A program made the position numbers and the translations under genes. Below, in pieces: positions 41,386 to 50,095 of a stretch of DNA of 64,000 bases. The notes beneath the pieces were generated by a model. The model was not told the origin of the DNA. It saw only the letters and a program-made list of their open reading frames with translations, and searched no databases. Source of the DNA: Ectorhizobium quercum (lineage in GTDB: Bacteria; Pseudomonadota; Alphaproteobacteria; Rhizobiales; Rhizobiaceae); the NCBI RefSeq assembly GCF_026552795.1, contig NZ_JANFPI010000010.1, positions 91,498-155,497 on the forward strand. The letters are read 5' to 3'. Every line of letters begins with the position of its first letter. Within the stretch, counting starts at the first letter, position 1.

Positions 41386-42792
41386 ATGATGAAGGAATGG
41401 CTGCCGGACCTCCGGCGCAGCAACAGCCCGCGCTACATGGCGATCGCGGACCTGATCGAGATGGACCTGCGAAGCGGCGTGCTGGTCGTCGGCGACCGGC
41501 TGCCGGCGCAACGCGAACTCGCCCGCCAGCTCGGCATGGACTTCACCACGGTGGCGCGCGGCTATGTCGAGGCCAAAAAGCGCGGACTGATCGACACGCA
41601 TGTCGGGCGCGGCACCTTCGTCACCGGCGGGCAGGACAGGGAGCGGCGCGGCTTTGCGCTGGATTTCACGCCCGATCCACGCCGACTGCCGGCCGTCGAC
41701 TATTCGATGAACATGCCGCCCGAGCCCGACGATCCCGACCTTGTCGAACGCATGCGCGAGGGGCTTTGCGCCATCGCGTCCAGCCTCGTGCCGCTGCTGC
41801 GCTATCAGGGCTTCGGCGGTGCGGAGATAGACAAGGACGCGGCCACCGCCTGGCTCAGCCGGCGCGGTCTCGTTCCCTCGCAGGAGCGGATTTTCGCCAC
41901 GCCCGGCGCGCATCCCGCGCTGCTTGCGATCCTCGGCATGCTCGCGAAGCCGGGACAGGTCATTCTGTCGGAAAACATAACCTATCCGGGCGTGCGCTCC
42001 ATCGCCGCGCAGCTTCGGCTCAGCATGCACGGCCTGCCGATGGACGAACACGGCATCCTGCCCGACGCCCTGGCGGAGGCCTGCCTCAAGCGCTCGCCGA
42101 AGGCGCTCTACCTCAACCCGACACTCCAGAACCCGACGACGCTGACCATCCCGCTCGCCCGGCGCGAGGAGATCTGCGCGGTCGCCCGCAAGTTCCGTCT
42201 GCCGATCATCGAGGACGACGCCTATGGCTTCATCCCGTTGCAGGCGCCGCCGCCGCTCGCCACGATGGCGCCCGACCTCACCTGGCATATCGGCGGACTG
42301 GCGAAGTGCATCGGCGCGGGCCTGAGGCTTGCCTATGTCGTGGCGCCCGACACGAAATCTGCCTGGCCCTTCATCGCCGCCATGAAGGCGAACAACGTCA
42401 TGGCCTCGCCGCTCAACACCGCGCTTGCGACACGGTGGATAGAAGACGGCACCGCCGACATGATCCTGAGGTTTATTCGCTCGGAGACGGCGGCTCGCCA
42501 GAAGATCGTCGCCGGGTTGCTTCCGGCCGGAAGCTACATGGCCGACCCGATCAGCTTCAACATCTGGCTGCCCCTGGGGAACGGCTGGACCCGCTCGAAT
42601 TTCGCCAGCCACATGCGCAATACGCGGATCGGCATCGTCGCCTCCGACGCCTTCACGGTGGAGGGCGTCCCGGGAGAGACGGTTCGCGTATGCCTCGGCG
42701 GGCCGATCACCCGCGAAAAGCTGCGCAGCGGGCTCGAGTTCATGGCCCATGCGCTGGAAGGCACGCCGGAAATGGTCGGCTCGTTCTTCTGA
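41386..42792 (+). CDS. MocR/PdxR-type regulator (GntR DNA-binding domain fused to aminotransferase fold)
   Basis: A 468-residue protein. Residues 1-75 are a GntR winged helix (RLPAQRELARQLGMDFTTVARGYVEAKKRGLI). The rest is a fold-type I PLP domain with LNPTLQNPTT, IIEDDAYGFI and the PLP lysine in GGLAKCIGAGLRLAY. Such proteins sense PLP with an amino acid or similar ligand. It is divergent from Nit1C, but the sigma-54 promoter there means this is not its usual type of target; it could control itself or work as a modulator. Confidence 0.88.
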   Translation: MMKEWLPDLRRSNSPRYMAIADLIEMDLRSGVLVVGDRLPAQRELARQLGMDFTTVARGYVEAKKRGLIDTHVGRGTFVTGGQDRERRGFALDFTPDPRRLPAVDYSMNMPPEPDDPDLVERMREGLCAIASSLVPLLRYQGFGGAEIDKDAATAWLSRRGLVPSQERIFATPGAHPALLAILGMLAKPGQVILSENITYPGVRSIAAQLRLSMHGLPMDEHGILPDALAEACLKRSPKALYLNPTLQNPTTLTIPLARREEICAVARKFRLPIIEDDAYGFIPLQAPPPLATMAPDLTWHIGGLAKCIGAGLRLAYVVAPDTKSAWPFIAAMKANNVMASPLNTALATRWIEDGTADMILRFIRSETAARQKIVAGLLPAGSYMADPISFNIWLPLGNGWTRSNFASHMRNTRIGIVASDAFTVEGVPGETVRVCLGGPITREKLRSGLEFMAHALEGTPEMVGSFF

Positions 42793-42825
42793 CCTGCCCT
42801 CGATCCACGCACGACGGACGCAACC

Positions 42826-43254
42826 CTAAAAATCGATCACCACCGAGGGCGCGCTGCGCCGTCCCTCGCCATGATATACGGCCTCGATGTTATTGCCATC
42901 GGGGTCGAGCACGAAGGCCGCGTAGTACCCGGGGTGATAGTCCCGCTCGCCGGGCACACCGTTATCGCGCCCGCCATGCGCCAGCGCGGCGCGATAAAAG
43001 GCATCCACCGTCGCGCGGTCCCTGGCCTGGAAGGCCAGATGGTGACGCCCCGTCAGCACACCCAGCGCCGCCGGGCTTTCCGCCGAAGACACGACGAGTT
43101 CGTCGGCCCAGAAATAGTTGTCGGCCGTACCGACGATGGGAATGTCCAGCACGCCCAGCACGGCCGTGTAGAAGTCCTGGCTGGCCTTCAGGTCCTGAAC
43201 CACGAGCTGGAGGTGGTCGATGAGCCGGCCACGATGCAGTTGATTGGTTTCCAT
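42826..43254 (-). CDS. VOC (glyoxalase/bleomycin resistance) family protein
   Basis: A 142-residue protein with two beta-alpha-beta-beta-beta modules: DHLQLVVQDLKASQDFYTAVLG in the first, HHLAFQARDRATVDAFYRAAL and AAFVLDPDGNNIEAVYH in the second. The metal ligands His (DHL), His (HHL) and Glu (IEAV) are present. The substrate is unknown. ATG 43254 is preferred because GGAG lies seven bases upstream. It is convergent with the MocR gene. Confidence 0.85.
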   Translation of the reverse strand: METNQLHRGRLIDHLQLVVQDLKASQDFYTAVLGVLDIPIVGTADNYFWADELVVSSAESPAALGVLTGRHHLAFQARDRATVDAFYRAALAHGGRDNGVPGERDYHPGYYAAFVLDPDGNNIEAVYHGEGRRSAPSVVIDF

Positions 43255-43515
43255 GATCATTCTCCATACGAAAAACGGATAGAATCCACCGAAGCACACA
43301 GTGATCAAAGAGTGCCCGGAAAGAAAGCGTCCCCGGATTCTGCTCGTTCCGCCTCAAAGGTGAAGCCACAGCAGCCGAACTTTATGCCGAAGTCTTGGGA
43401 AGGTCAGGTCCGGTGGAAGGTCGGGCAGGCTCACGCAGCTATCCTAACCGCATATATCCTCACAGCATAACCCCGCCATCGCAATTTTGCAGAAATGCGC
43501 TTTCGGTGACACCGC

Positions 43516-44394
43516 TTATCCGAGGCCCTGCATTTCGGTGCTCATCCAGTCGCAGAACTGCCGAACCACCCTCGATTCCGACCGGCGCTGATAACGATAT
43601 GACCCCATCTCGACCGGCTCATATCCGGGCGGGACGACCAGCGCACCGGATTGTGTTTCCCTGGCCGTGAGGATCGGCGGCGCAAGCATCATGCCCAGAC
43701 CGGCAACACAGGCATGAAGCGCTGCGTCGTCCGTGTCGAATTCATGGGCGAATGTCAGGCCCGCCAACGAAATGCCGGACGCATCGCACCAAAGCTTCCA
43801 ATCCCAATTGCCGGCTGCGCATTGAAGGGCCGGCAGGTCCTGAACGGCGATCTCCCGTCCATCGGCGATCTTTGCCAGCAGGCTCGAAGACACCACGGGA
43901 CGGCTCAAATCGCGCCCAAGCAGTTCCCATCCTTCGGCCGCTTCACCGGCCCGGAAATAGCGGATGCCGACATCGGAGACCGGGACGGCCGGAAAGCCTG
44001 ACGCAGAACCGGTTTCCACCCGAACGCGGACCTCGGGGCAAAGAGCGCGAAAGCGGTCCAGTGACGGGATCAGCCAGCGCACGGCAAGCGACGTTGACGC
44101 CTGCACGGTGATTTCGGCCGCGCGACGATACAGGGCATCGGCCGAGCGCTCGATGAGCGCGACCGCCGGCGCGACCTCCTGATAGAACCGCTCCCCCGCG
44201 TCGGTGAGGGAAACGGAATTGTTTCCTCGACGGAAGAAGCTCACGCCAAGTTCCTCTTCGAGTTTTCTAAGCTGGTGGCTCACCGCGCCGGAGGTAACGC
44301 CGAGTTCAGCGCCAGCGGCCGTCAGGCTCCCGGTGCGTGCGACAGTCGCGAACACCCGGACGGCATTGAGAGAAACACGGCGTCTGATCTGCAT
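43516..44394 (-). CDS. LysR-family regulator (GcvA-like)
   Basis: A 292-residue protein. The N-terminal helix-turn-helix is LNAVRVFATVARTGSLTAAGAELGVTSGAVSHQLRKLEEELG and the C-terminal effector domain starts with VRWLIPSLDRF, like GcvA-type regulators. It is divergent from the EamA transporter gene with only 91 bases between, so it probably controls that exporter. The effector is unknown. Confidence 0.9.
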   Translation of the reverse strand: MQIRRRVSLNAVRVFATVARTGSLTAAGAELGVTSGAVSHQLRKLEEELGVSFFRRGNNSVSLTDAGERFYQEVAPAVALIERSADALYRRAAEITVQASTSLAVRWLIPSLDRFRALCPEVRVRVETGSASGFPAVPVSDVGIRYFRAGEAAEGWELLGRDLSRPVVSSSLLAKIADGREIAVQDLPALQCAAGNWDWKLWCDASGISLAGLTFAHEFDTDDAALHACVAGLGMMLAPPILTARETQSGALVVPPGYEPVEMGSYRYQRRSESRVVRQFCDWMSTEMQGLG

Positions 44395-44485
44395 GAGTTT
44401 TCCTCAAGATCCCCTCAAATTGCTCGTTTGAACACCAGACGAGAATCTAGCACAAAGCGGGAGAAAAAACCTTTCTGGAAGTGCG

Positions 44486-45400
44486 ATGCATTCTCGACAG
44501 CTTTATACCAACACCAAAGCCATTGCATGGGTCACGGCCGGGACAGCATTATTTTCCTTGATCTTCGCATCTGGAAAATTCGCTGGCGGAAGCGCGACCC
44601 CGCTGCAAATCCTGTTCCTCCGATACATCGGCGGTCTGGCAATGCTGTTGCTGGTCGTGGCAATGCGGCGGGAAAGGCTGTCCGCCTATCGAAGCCCCAA
44701 ACCGCTCTCCCATTTCATGCGGGCCGTCTTCGGCGCCTCCGGCGGCGGAGCGCTGATCTACGCATCGGCAAACATGCCCATCGTGGATGCCACGGCCATC
44801 GGTCTTCTCTATGTGGTGTTCGTTATTCCGCTCGGGGTACTGGTTCTGAAGGAGCGGCCAAGCCGGCGGCACCTCGGCGCAATCGCGATCTGCTGCGCCG
44901 GGGCCACGATCATCATGGCATCGCGCGGCGCGTTCACCGCATTCCACCTGGCTTATGTCGTTCCGGCCGGCATCGCGGTTCTCGGCGCGGCGCTGCTGGC
45001 CGTCGAAGGGTTGATGATCAAGATGCTTTCGCATTCCGATCGTGCGATGACGGTGCTGCTCTATGTCAACACGTTCGGTATCCTGCTGATGGCCGCCCCC
45101 GCGGCCATGCAGTGGGTGCCTCTGTCTCCCGAAAACGCCATATCCTTCGTCCTGCTCGGGCCGCTCGCGGTGACGGCACAATATTGCATCGTCCGCGGCT
45201 ATCGTCTTGCATCGCTGTCCATCGTCGGCCCTGTCGATTATACGTGGCTGATCTTCGCAGGTCTGATCGGCTTTCTGTTCTTTGGCGAACAGCCGACATT
45301 GGGTGTTATCGCAGGGTCAGCGATCATCACCGCGGGCGGCATCATGCTCGCAGTCACCAAGCCACCATCCAGCCAGCGCGAAAGCACGTTGCAAGGGTGA
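44486..45400 (+). CDS. EamA/DMT-family transporter
   Basis: A 304-residue inner-membrane protein with about ten membrane segments in two EamA repeats, first ASGKFAGGSATPLQILFLRYIGG, second starting near AYVVPAGIAVLGAALLAVEGL. DMT proteins often export amino acids or other metabolites. The LysR gene is divergent from it. The gene ends 96 bases from the convergent AraC gene. Confidence 0.87.
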   Translation: MHSRQLYTNTKAIAWVTAGTALFSLIFASGKFAGGSATPLQILFLRYIGGLAMLLLVVAMRRERLSAYRSPKPLSHFMRAVFGASGGGALIYASANMPIVDATAIGLLYVVFVIPLGVLVLKERPSRRHLGAIAICCAGATIIMASRGAFTAFHLAYVVPAGIAVLGAALLAVEGLMIKMLSHSDRAMTVLLYVNTFGILLMAAPAAMQWVPLSPENAISFVLLGPLAVTAQYCIVRGYRLASLSIVGPVDYTWLIFAGLIGFLFFGEQPTLGVIAGSAIITAGGIMLAVTKPPSSQRESTLQG

Positions 45401-45496
45401 GGCATGCCCGAAGACCGTTAGCCCTGCATCGGCAAGCAGAGCTTTCGCCTATTCGGTGTTTTGAGTGCAGCTTAATGCGTGGTGTCTGGACGAAAT

Positions 45497-46396
45497 TCAG
45501 GCGTGCAGCAGATGGCGATATCGACTGGGTGGCGTTCCCAATCTCCGGCTGAAAGTCCGGGTGAGATGGGCATGGTGCGAGAACCCGGTCATCAGCGCCA
45601 CCTCCGTGATGCTGAGCGACATGTCTGCAAGCAGCGCACGCGCGCTTTCGATGCGCTTGTCGATGACATACTGGGCCGGAGTTGTGCCGAACGCCCGGCG
45701 GAAGGCCTTGAGAAACGGCTTGGGCGCCATGCCGGTGAGGGCGGCAAGCTCTTCAAGCCGTATGCGCTTGTCCAGCCGGTCCTGAATGTACTCTCGCAGC
45801 AACGCCGTCATGGCGGGCGGGATTGGGGATGCGTCGCCGATTTCCACAGCTTCGCCACCGGCCGAGTAGGTGGCGAAGACATGATGGCACAAAGCGGCGG
45901 CGAGATGTTCGCCGAACATGGTCGAGACGTCGTCCGTCCGCTCGCATAAATCCGCAAGCCGGCGCATGCACGCGATGATCAGTTCGTCGCGTATTCCAAG
46001 GAGTGGCGGAATTCCTTCGATCGGAATGGCTTGTCCTGTCAAACGCGACATTGCGTCGGGGGGCAGCCGCATTTCAGCATAGCGAACGGCCGCCCCCCTT
46101 GCCTTCGCAGTGTAGGTGGCTGCCGCCGGCACGATCCAGATCTCACCGCTCCTGGGCGGCCCTGTCTTTACCGGACCATTTTCAACCTCGGATTCGAATG
46201 TCGCAAGAGCCCCGTCGAGATGCACGACCAATGAATGAAAATCGGGTTTCAACTGCCATGTCGTCAGTTCGCGGATGTCCTCGGTCGCCAGGACGAACTC
46301 GATCCCGCGCCAACGAAAGCCGTGGCTGTGCAAAGCCTTTCGGCCGGCCATCACCAGGTCGTCAAGGCTGCCAGGCTCGATGCTTGTCGATGACAT
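45497..46396 (-). CDS. AraC-family regulator
   Basis: About 299 residues. The C-terminal 100 residues form two helix-turn-helix units: RLEELAALTGMAPKPFLKAFRRAFGTTPAQYV and ITEVALMTGFSHHAHLTRTFSRRLG. The N-terminal part is a cupin-like ligand domain (HLDGALATFESEV, GEIWIVPAAATYTAKA). ATG 46396 has AGGA upstream; a longer reading to 46468 is possible. Targets are not evident; the next gene rightward is divergent. Confidence 0.87.
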   Translation of the reverse strand: MSSTSIEPGSLDDLVMAGRKALHSHGFRWRGIEFVLATEDIRELTTWQLKPDFHSLVVHLDGALATFESEVENGPVKTGPPRSGEIWIVPAAATYTAKARGAAVRYAEMRLPPDAMSRLTGQAIPIEGIPPLLGIRDELIIACMRRLADLCERTDDVSTMFGEHLAAALCHHVFATYSAGGEAVEIGDASPIPPAMTALLREYIQDRLDKRIRLEELAALTGMAPKPFLKAFRRAFGTTPAQYVIDKRIESARALLADMSLSITEVALMTGFSHHAHLTRTFSRRLGTPPSRYRHLLHA

Positions 46397-46591
46397 CGCA
46401 AGAATATCCTGCAAGCGGAGAGGAAGATTATGAAAGCGGAGAATTCCACACGGGGTTATAAATGACAATATGATTGCCTGCCGTGCAGCCTGCGACGTGG
46501 GTGCCGGGCATCGATCAGGCCGAGTTGGAAAAGTCCTGCACGGAAACGAAGGGCTTCACGCGACAACCGACATAAACGCAATGAGGCGAAC

Positions 46592-47026
46592 ATGAAAAAG
46601 GCGATCCGGATGTTCTTTGTCGCGATGCTGGCTGCATCGGCCGGGACCACGAACACGTATGCGCAGACTGCCGCTGAAGTCGACTCGAGCCTCGACGGCC
46701 TGTTCGGCGCGCATGCTCCATACCGGCATTTCTTCGAGCAATTGCAGAAAGCCGTGGCGTCGGACGACAAGGCCGCCGTGGCGGCGATGGTCGATTATCC
46801 GTTCCAGGCGCGCATCAACGGCAAGGCCGTGACGCTCAGGGACGCGGCTCACTTCGTCGCCGATTACGACAAGATCGTCACCTCCAAGGTGAAGCAGGCG
46901 ATCGCCGCGCAGACCTACGCAACGCTGTTCGCGAACTGGCAGGGCGTGATGATCGGAGATGGCGAACTGTGGTTCTCCGGTGTAGGCGACGGCAACATGA
47001 TCAAGATCATCGCCATCAACGATTGA
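46592..47026 (+). CDS. Secreted hypothetical protein
   Basis: A 144-residue protein with a signal peptide (KKAIRMFFVAMLAASAGTTNTYA). The mature part (FEQLQKAVASDDKAAVAAMVDYPF, LWFSGVGDGNMIKIIAIND) resembles small periplasmic proteins with an NTF2-like look, but no named family is recognised. It is the first of a run of exported proteins on the plus strand around the channel-like gene. A hairpin with a T run follows its stop. Confidence 0.7.
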   Translation: MKKAIRMFFVAMLAASAGTTNTYAQTAAEVDSSLDGLFGAHAPYRHFFEQLQKAVASDDKAAVAAMVDYPFQARINGKAVTLRDAAHFVADYDKIVTSKVKQAIAAQTYATLFANWQGVMIGDGELWFSGVGDGNMIKIIAIND

Positions 47027-47048
47027 ACCGGGGTCTTATCGGTTTTTT
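47026..47048 (+). terminator. Intrinsic terminator after the secreted hypothetical gene
   Basis: AACCG (47026-47030) pairs with CGGTT (47040-47044), and six T residues run 47043-47048. The stem is short, so readthrough to the next gene is likely. Confidence 0.45.
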
Positions 47049-47063
47049 CTGGAGAAGAACGAC

Positions 47064-47114
47064 ATGCACGGATATCTTGCCACCCGAGTAGGAGCACCAT
47101 CGCATTGCCGATGA
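47064..47114 (+). CDS. Possible 16-codon leader peptide before the channel-like gene
   Basis: ATG at 47064 follows a strong GGAGAAGAAC site. The reading frame MHGYLATRVGAPSHCR ends at TGA 47112-47114, overlapping ATG 47111 of the next gene (ATGA). It may serve to couple translation of the channel gene, which lacks its own good site. Similarity to known leader peptides is not seen, and short open frames are common. Confidence 0.4.
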   Translation: MHGYLATRVGAPSHCR

Positions 47115-48325
47115 TGACTATATCGGTTGTCAGGGCGTTGGTCGCCCGGTCGATGAGAGGGCTGAGCAGCAGGTATCCTGACGTGAGAGCAGCGACCAAA
47201 AGACGTTCGACCATCTCCTTCCCGCACGCAGCCTGCCTTGCCCTGCTTGCGATCTTCGTCATGTCTGCCGGCGCAACTCCGTCCAGAGCCCAGGATGAGG
47301 ATGCGCCTTCGCTTGCTCCGGTCTCCGGGCCGCTCACCGTCGGCGTTTATGTCCATCCTCCCTTCGTCATGAAGAACAACGATGGCTTCACCGGCATGGC
47401 CGTCGATTTGTGGGAATGGCTTGCCGGTCAGCTTGGCCTGGAAAGCGAGTATGTCGAACTCGACACCCTCGCCGATCTCGTCGACGCAGTGGAGACAGGC
47501 ACGATCGATATTGCCGTCACCAATCTGACGATCACGAGAGGCCGCGCCGAGCGCGTCGATTTCACGCACCCCTGGTTCGATGCAGGTCAGCGCATCATGG
47601 TCGACGAGGACCGTGGCGCGAGCTTTCTGGATGTGGTTGCAGGGCTGCGCGAGTCCGGCCATCTGCGGGCCTATTCCTGGATCGCCTTCGTCATCGTCGT
47701 CGCCACGATCCTTGTGACCCTGTTCGACCGTCATTTCGACAAGGATTTCCCGCGCCGCTGGCGCGACGGGTTTGCCGAAAGCTTCTACACTGTCATGTCG
47801 GTCGCCACGTCTGGCAAGCCGCCATCGCGCCGGAACCTGTTCGGATGGATCGGTCGCATCTGGCAGGGGCTGTGGCTGGTCTGCGGCATTGCGGTGCTGG
47901 CTTATGTCACCTCGTCTGTGACCAGCGTGATGACCACCCTTTCGCTGACCAATCAGATCAACAGCGTGGCCGATCTTCCCGGCCGGCCCGTCGGGGTTCA
48001 AACCGGCAGCGTGTCGGAAGAATACGCGCGTGAACGCGGCCTGAATCTCCGTCTTTTTGCGCACACCCAGGAGGCGGTAGAGGCCCTCCTCTCTGGCGAG
48101 ATCGCCGCGATTGTCGGGGATGCTCCGGTGCTCGAATACCATGCCCACATCCATCCACAGCAGCCAGTCGCGGTGGTCGGGCCGATCTTCGCGCCTGACA
48201 AGTATGGCTTCGCGCTGCCTCTCGGCAGCGCGCTGACACGCCCACTCACCGTCGAGTTGATCGGCGCACATGAAAGCGGGCTGATCGCGGAGATCAGGAC
48301 GCGGTATTTCGGTAACGATCCATGA
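47111..48325 (+). CDS. Bacterial ionotropic-glutamate-receptor-like channel
   Basis: A 404-residue protein. After an N-terminal hydrophobic signal (about residues 40-55) comes ligand-binding half S1 with LTITRGRAERVDFTHPW, where the arginine that binds the amino-acid carboxylate is kept. Then membrane segment M1 (SWIAFVIVVATILVTLF), a pore loop (FAESFYTVMSVATSGKPP), M2 (GLWLVCGIAVLAYVTSSV and TSVMTTLSL), and half S2 with VGVQTGSVSEEY and GDAPVLEY. This is the GluR0 order S1-M1-P-M2-S2. The potassium filter TVGYG is replaced by VATSG. The start is uncertain (47105 TTG, 47111, 47156, 47183 GTG). Confidence 0.82.
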   Translation: MMTISVVRALVARSMRGLSSRYPDVRAATKRRSTISFPHAACLALLAIFVMSAGATPSRAQDEDAPSLAPVSGPLTVGVYVHPPFVMKNNDGFTGMAVDLWEWLAGQLGLESEYVELDTLADLVDAVETGTIDIAVTNLTITRGRAERVDFTHPWFDAGQRIMVDEDRGASFLDVVAGLRESGHLRAYSWIAFVIVVATILVTLFDRHFDKDFPRRWRDGFAESFYTVMSVATSGKPPSRRNLFGWIGRIWQGLWLVCGIAVLAYVTSSVTSVMTTLSLTNQINSVADLPGRPVGVQTGSVSEEYARERGLNLRLFAHTQEAVEALLSGEIAAIVGDAPVLEYHAHIHPQQPVAVVGPIFAPDKYGFALPLGSALTRPLTVELIGAHESGLIAEIRTRYFGNDP

Positions 48326-48336
48326 GGAGAACCGCC

Positions 48337-48744
48337 ATGAAACGCATCCTTCTGACGACAGCGCTCGCCTCATTCACTCTTTCCGTCGCCCATGCGGACG
48401 AATGCATGGACAAGGCCGAGGACCAGACGACGATGAACAACTGCGCCCTCCAGGCCTATCAGGCGTCCGACGCCGAGTTGAACAGGCTCTTTCACGAGAT
48501 CAGGAAACGGCTGGGTGACGATCCCGACAAGCGGCAACTTCTCCGTGGAGCGGAGCGCACATGGGTCGCCTTTCGGGATGCGGAATGCGACTTCACTGCC
48601 TCGGCCGTTACGGGCGGCAGTGCCTACCCGATGGTCTACGACATGTGTCTCAACGACCTGACGCAACAGCGCATCCGGCAGTTCCAGCAATATCTGGCCT
48701 GCGAGGAAGGCGATATGAGTTGTCCCGTACCGTCGGCAAACTAG
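48337..48744 (+). CDS. LprI/DUF1311-family secreted protein
   Basis: A 135-residue protein with a signal peptide ending at AHA and mature start DECMDKAEDQTTMNNCALQAY. The pattern of four or more cysteines and RTWVAFRDAECDF is that of LprI-like lysozyme inhibitor proteins. The start at 48337 has GAGGAG eight bases upstream; ATG 48322, overlapping the channel stop, is less likely. It directly follows the channel-like gene. Confidence 0.82.
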   Translation: MKRILLTTALASFTLSVAHADECMDKAEDQTTMNNCALQAYQASDAELNRLFHEIRKRLGDDPDKRQLLRGAERTWVAFRDAECDFTASAVTGGSAYPMVYDMCLNDLTQQRIRQFQQYLACEEGDMSCPVPSAN

Positions 48745-48774
48745 ACGACGAAACGGGAGCAGGAAGGGACAACA

Positions 48775-49305
48775 ATGAAGATGTTCGAGAACATCAGGGC
48801 GGCCGCACTCACTCTCGCATTTGCGGGGGTGCTGTCGGGGCCGGCCGGGGCGGATGGGCCCCGCTTGGTTGGCGCGGGCACAACGGCAGAACAGCCTTTC
48901 CCCTTCAGCTTGGCGCTGGAGCTCTCCGACAGAGCCCGGTCCACCTTGGGCGATCGGGGTGAGCAGATCGTCGTAGCGGCCGCCTACTACGGAAATCCGA
49001 CGCCGGAAGGAAGCGAACATGCCAACGAGGTCGGTCAAATCGGCCTCGGCAGGGAGGAGGTCCAGGTTCCGGCCGAGCCGGGCGACGTCGAGATCACCGG
49101 AAGCGGGATCGAAGCCGACAGCCTGCAATGGGTTGAAGGGGAGCTCATGGTCAACGTCAATGTCTATTCGGCCCGGCTGAGCAGCAACGACAATCTGATC
49201 CGCTGCGATTTCATCGATGGCCCGCTCGCAGTCGTCAGCAGCAAGCCCGTCACGCTTCGCTGCGCGCTGATCGAGGAGAATATGGAAACCGAGTGGAAGC
49301 CGTGA
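48775..49305 (+). CDS. Secreted hypothetical protein after the LprI-like gene
   Basis: A 176-residue protein with a signal peptide (cleavage near AGA-DGP). The mature part is rich in short beta strands (PFSLALELSDRARSTLGDRGEQIVVAAAYYG) and ends with two cysteines (IRCDFIDG, LRCALIEE) that could form a disulfide. No family is recognised. It is 30 bases behind the LprI-like gene and probably in the same operon. Confidence 0.68.
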   Translation: MKMFENIRAAALTLAFAGVLSGPAGADGPRLVGAGTTAEQPFPFSLALELSDRARSTLGDRGEQIVVAAAYYGNPTPEGSEHANEVGQIGLGREEVQVPAEPGDVEITGSGIEADSLQWVEGELMVNVNVYSARLSSNDNLIRCDFIDGPLAVVSSKPVTLRCALIEENMETEWKP

Positions 49306-49432
49306 CGGTCAGTTCAGGTTCGTTAGAACGGGTCATCTCGGGCGCTTGTCGTTCCGGCGATGTTTGCGCCTTTCGTCCGACGACGATCATGGGCTACATG
49401 CGCTGTAGGAAAAACCGGAGACAATCGCCGTC

Positions 49433-50059
49433 ATGAGCATCCTGATACTCCACATCCTTTACGTGATCGCGATCACGGCGGAGGCCATGACGGCCGCGCT
49501 GGCGGCGGGTCGCCGCAGCATGGACTGGATCGGCGTGTGCCTGCTCGGCGCGGTAACGGCGCTCGGTGGCGGCTCGGTCCGCGACGTGCTGCTCGGCCAC
49601 CATCCGCTGGTCTGGGTCGCCCATCCGGTCTACCTGCTGCTGACCGCAGCGGCAGCGCTGGCGACGATTGCCGTCGCACGCTTCATGCACCGGCTGCGAC
49701 GGATGTTTCTGCTCCTCGACGCCGTCGGTCTCGTGGTGTTCACCGTCATCGGATGCACTGTCGCGACGGAGATGGGCATGCCGGTGATCGTGGTGATCGT
49801 GGCGGGCATGATCACCGGCTGCCTCGGCGGCGTGTTGCGCGACATCCTCTGCAACGACATTCCGCTCCTGTTCAGGAGCGAGCTTTATGCCAGCGTGTCG
49901 GTGGTGACGGGCAGCCTCTACGTGGCCGGTCTTTCCCTTGACCTTCCGCACGACGTCGTCATGTTCGCGGCCATGACGCTGGGTCTGGCGATGCGGCTTC
50001 TGGCGCTACGCTTCAACTGGAACATGCCGAAATTCGTCTATACGCAGGACCTGCATTGA
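49433..50059 (+). CDS. TRIC-family (UPF0126) trimeric cation channel
   Basis: A 208-residue protein with seven predicted membrane segments in two inverted halves. Each half has the glycine hinge: TALGGGSVRDVLLG in the first and TGCLGGVLRDILCN in the second. These are signatures of bacterial TRIC (YadS/YicG-like) channels, which conduct small cations. It ends 37 bases from the convergent LysR gene. There is no sign of coupling to the upstream cluster. Confidence 0.9.
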   Translation: MSILILHILYVIAITAEAMTAALAAGRRSMDWIGVCLLGAVTALGGGSVRDVLLGHHPLVWVAHPVYLLLTAAAALATIAVARFMHRLRRMFLLLDAVGLVVFTVIGCTVATEMGMPVIVVIVAGMITGCLGGVLRDILCNDIPLLFRSELYASVSVVTGSLYVAGLSLDLPHDVVMFAAMTLGLAMRLLALRFNWNMPKFVYTQDLH

Positions 50060-50095
50060 CGGAAATCGTGACGCGACTCCCGGCAGGGGAAAGCT

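Noticed and set aside
47036..48373. Minus-strand frame opposite the channel-like gene
   Set aside because: Antisense of a protein with clear S1-M1-P-M2-S2 pattern; no ribosome site or motif.
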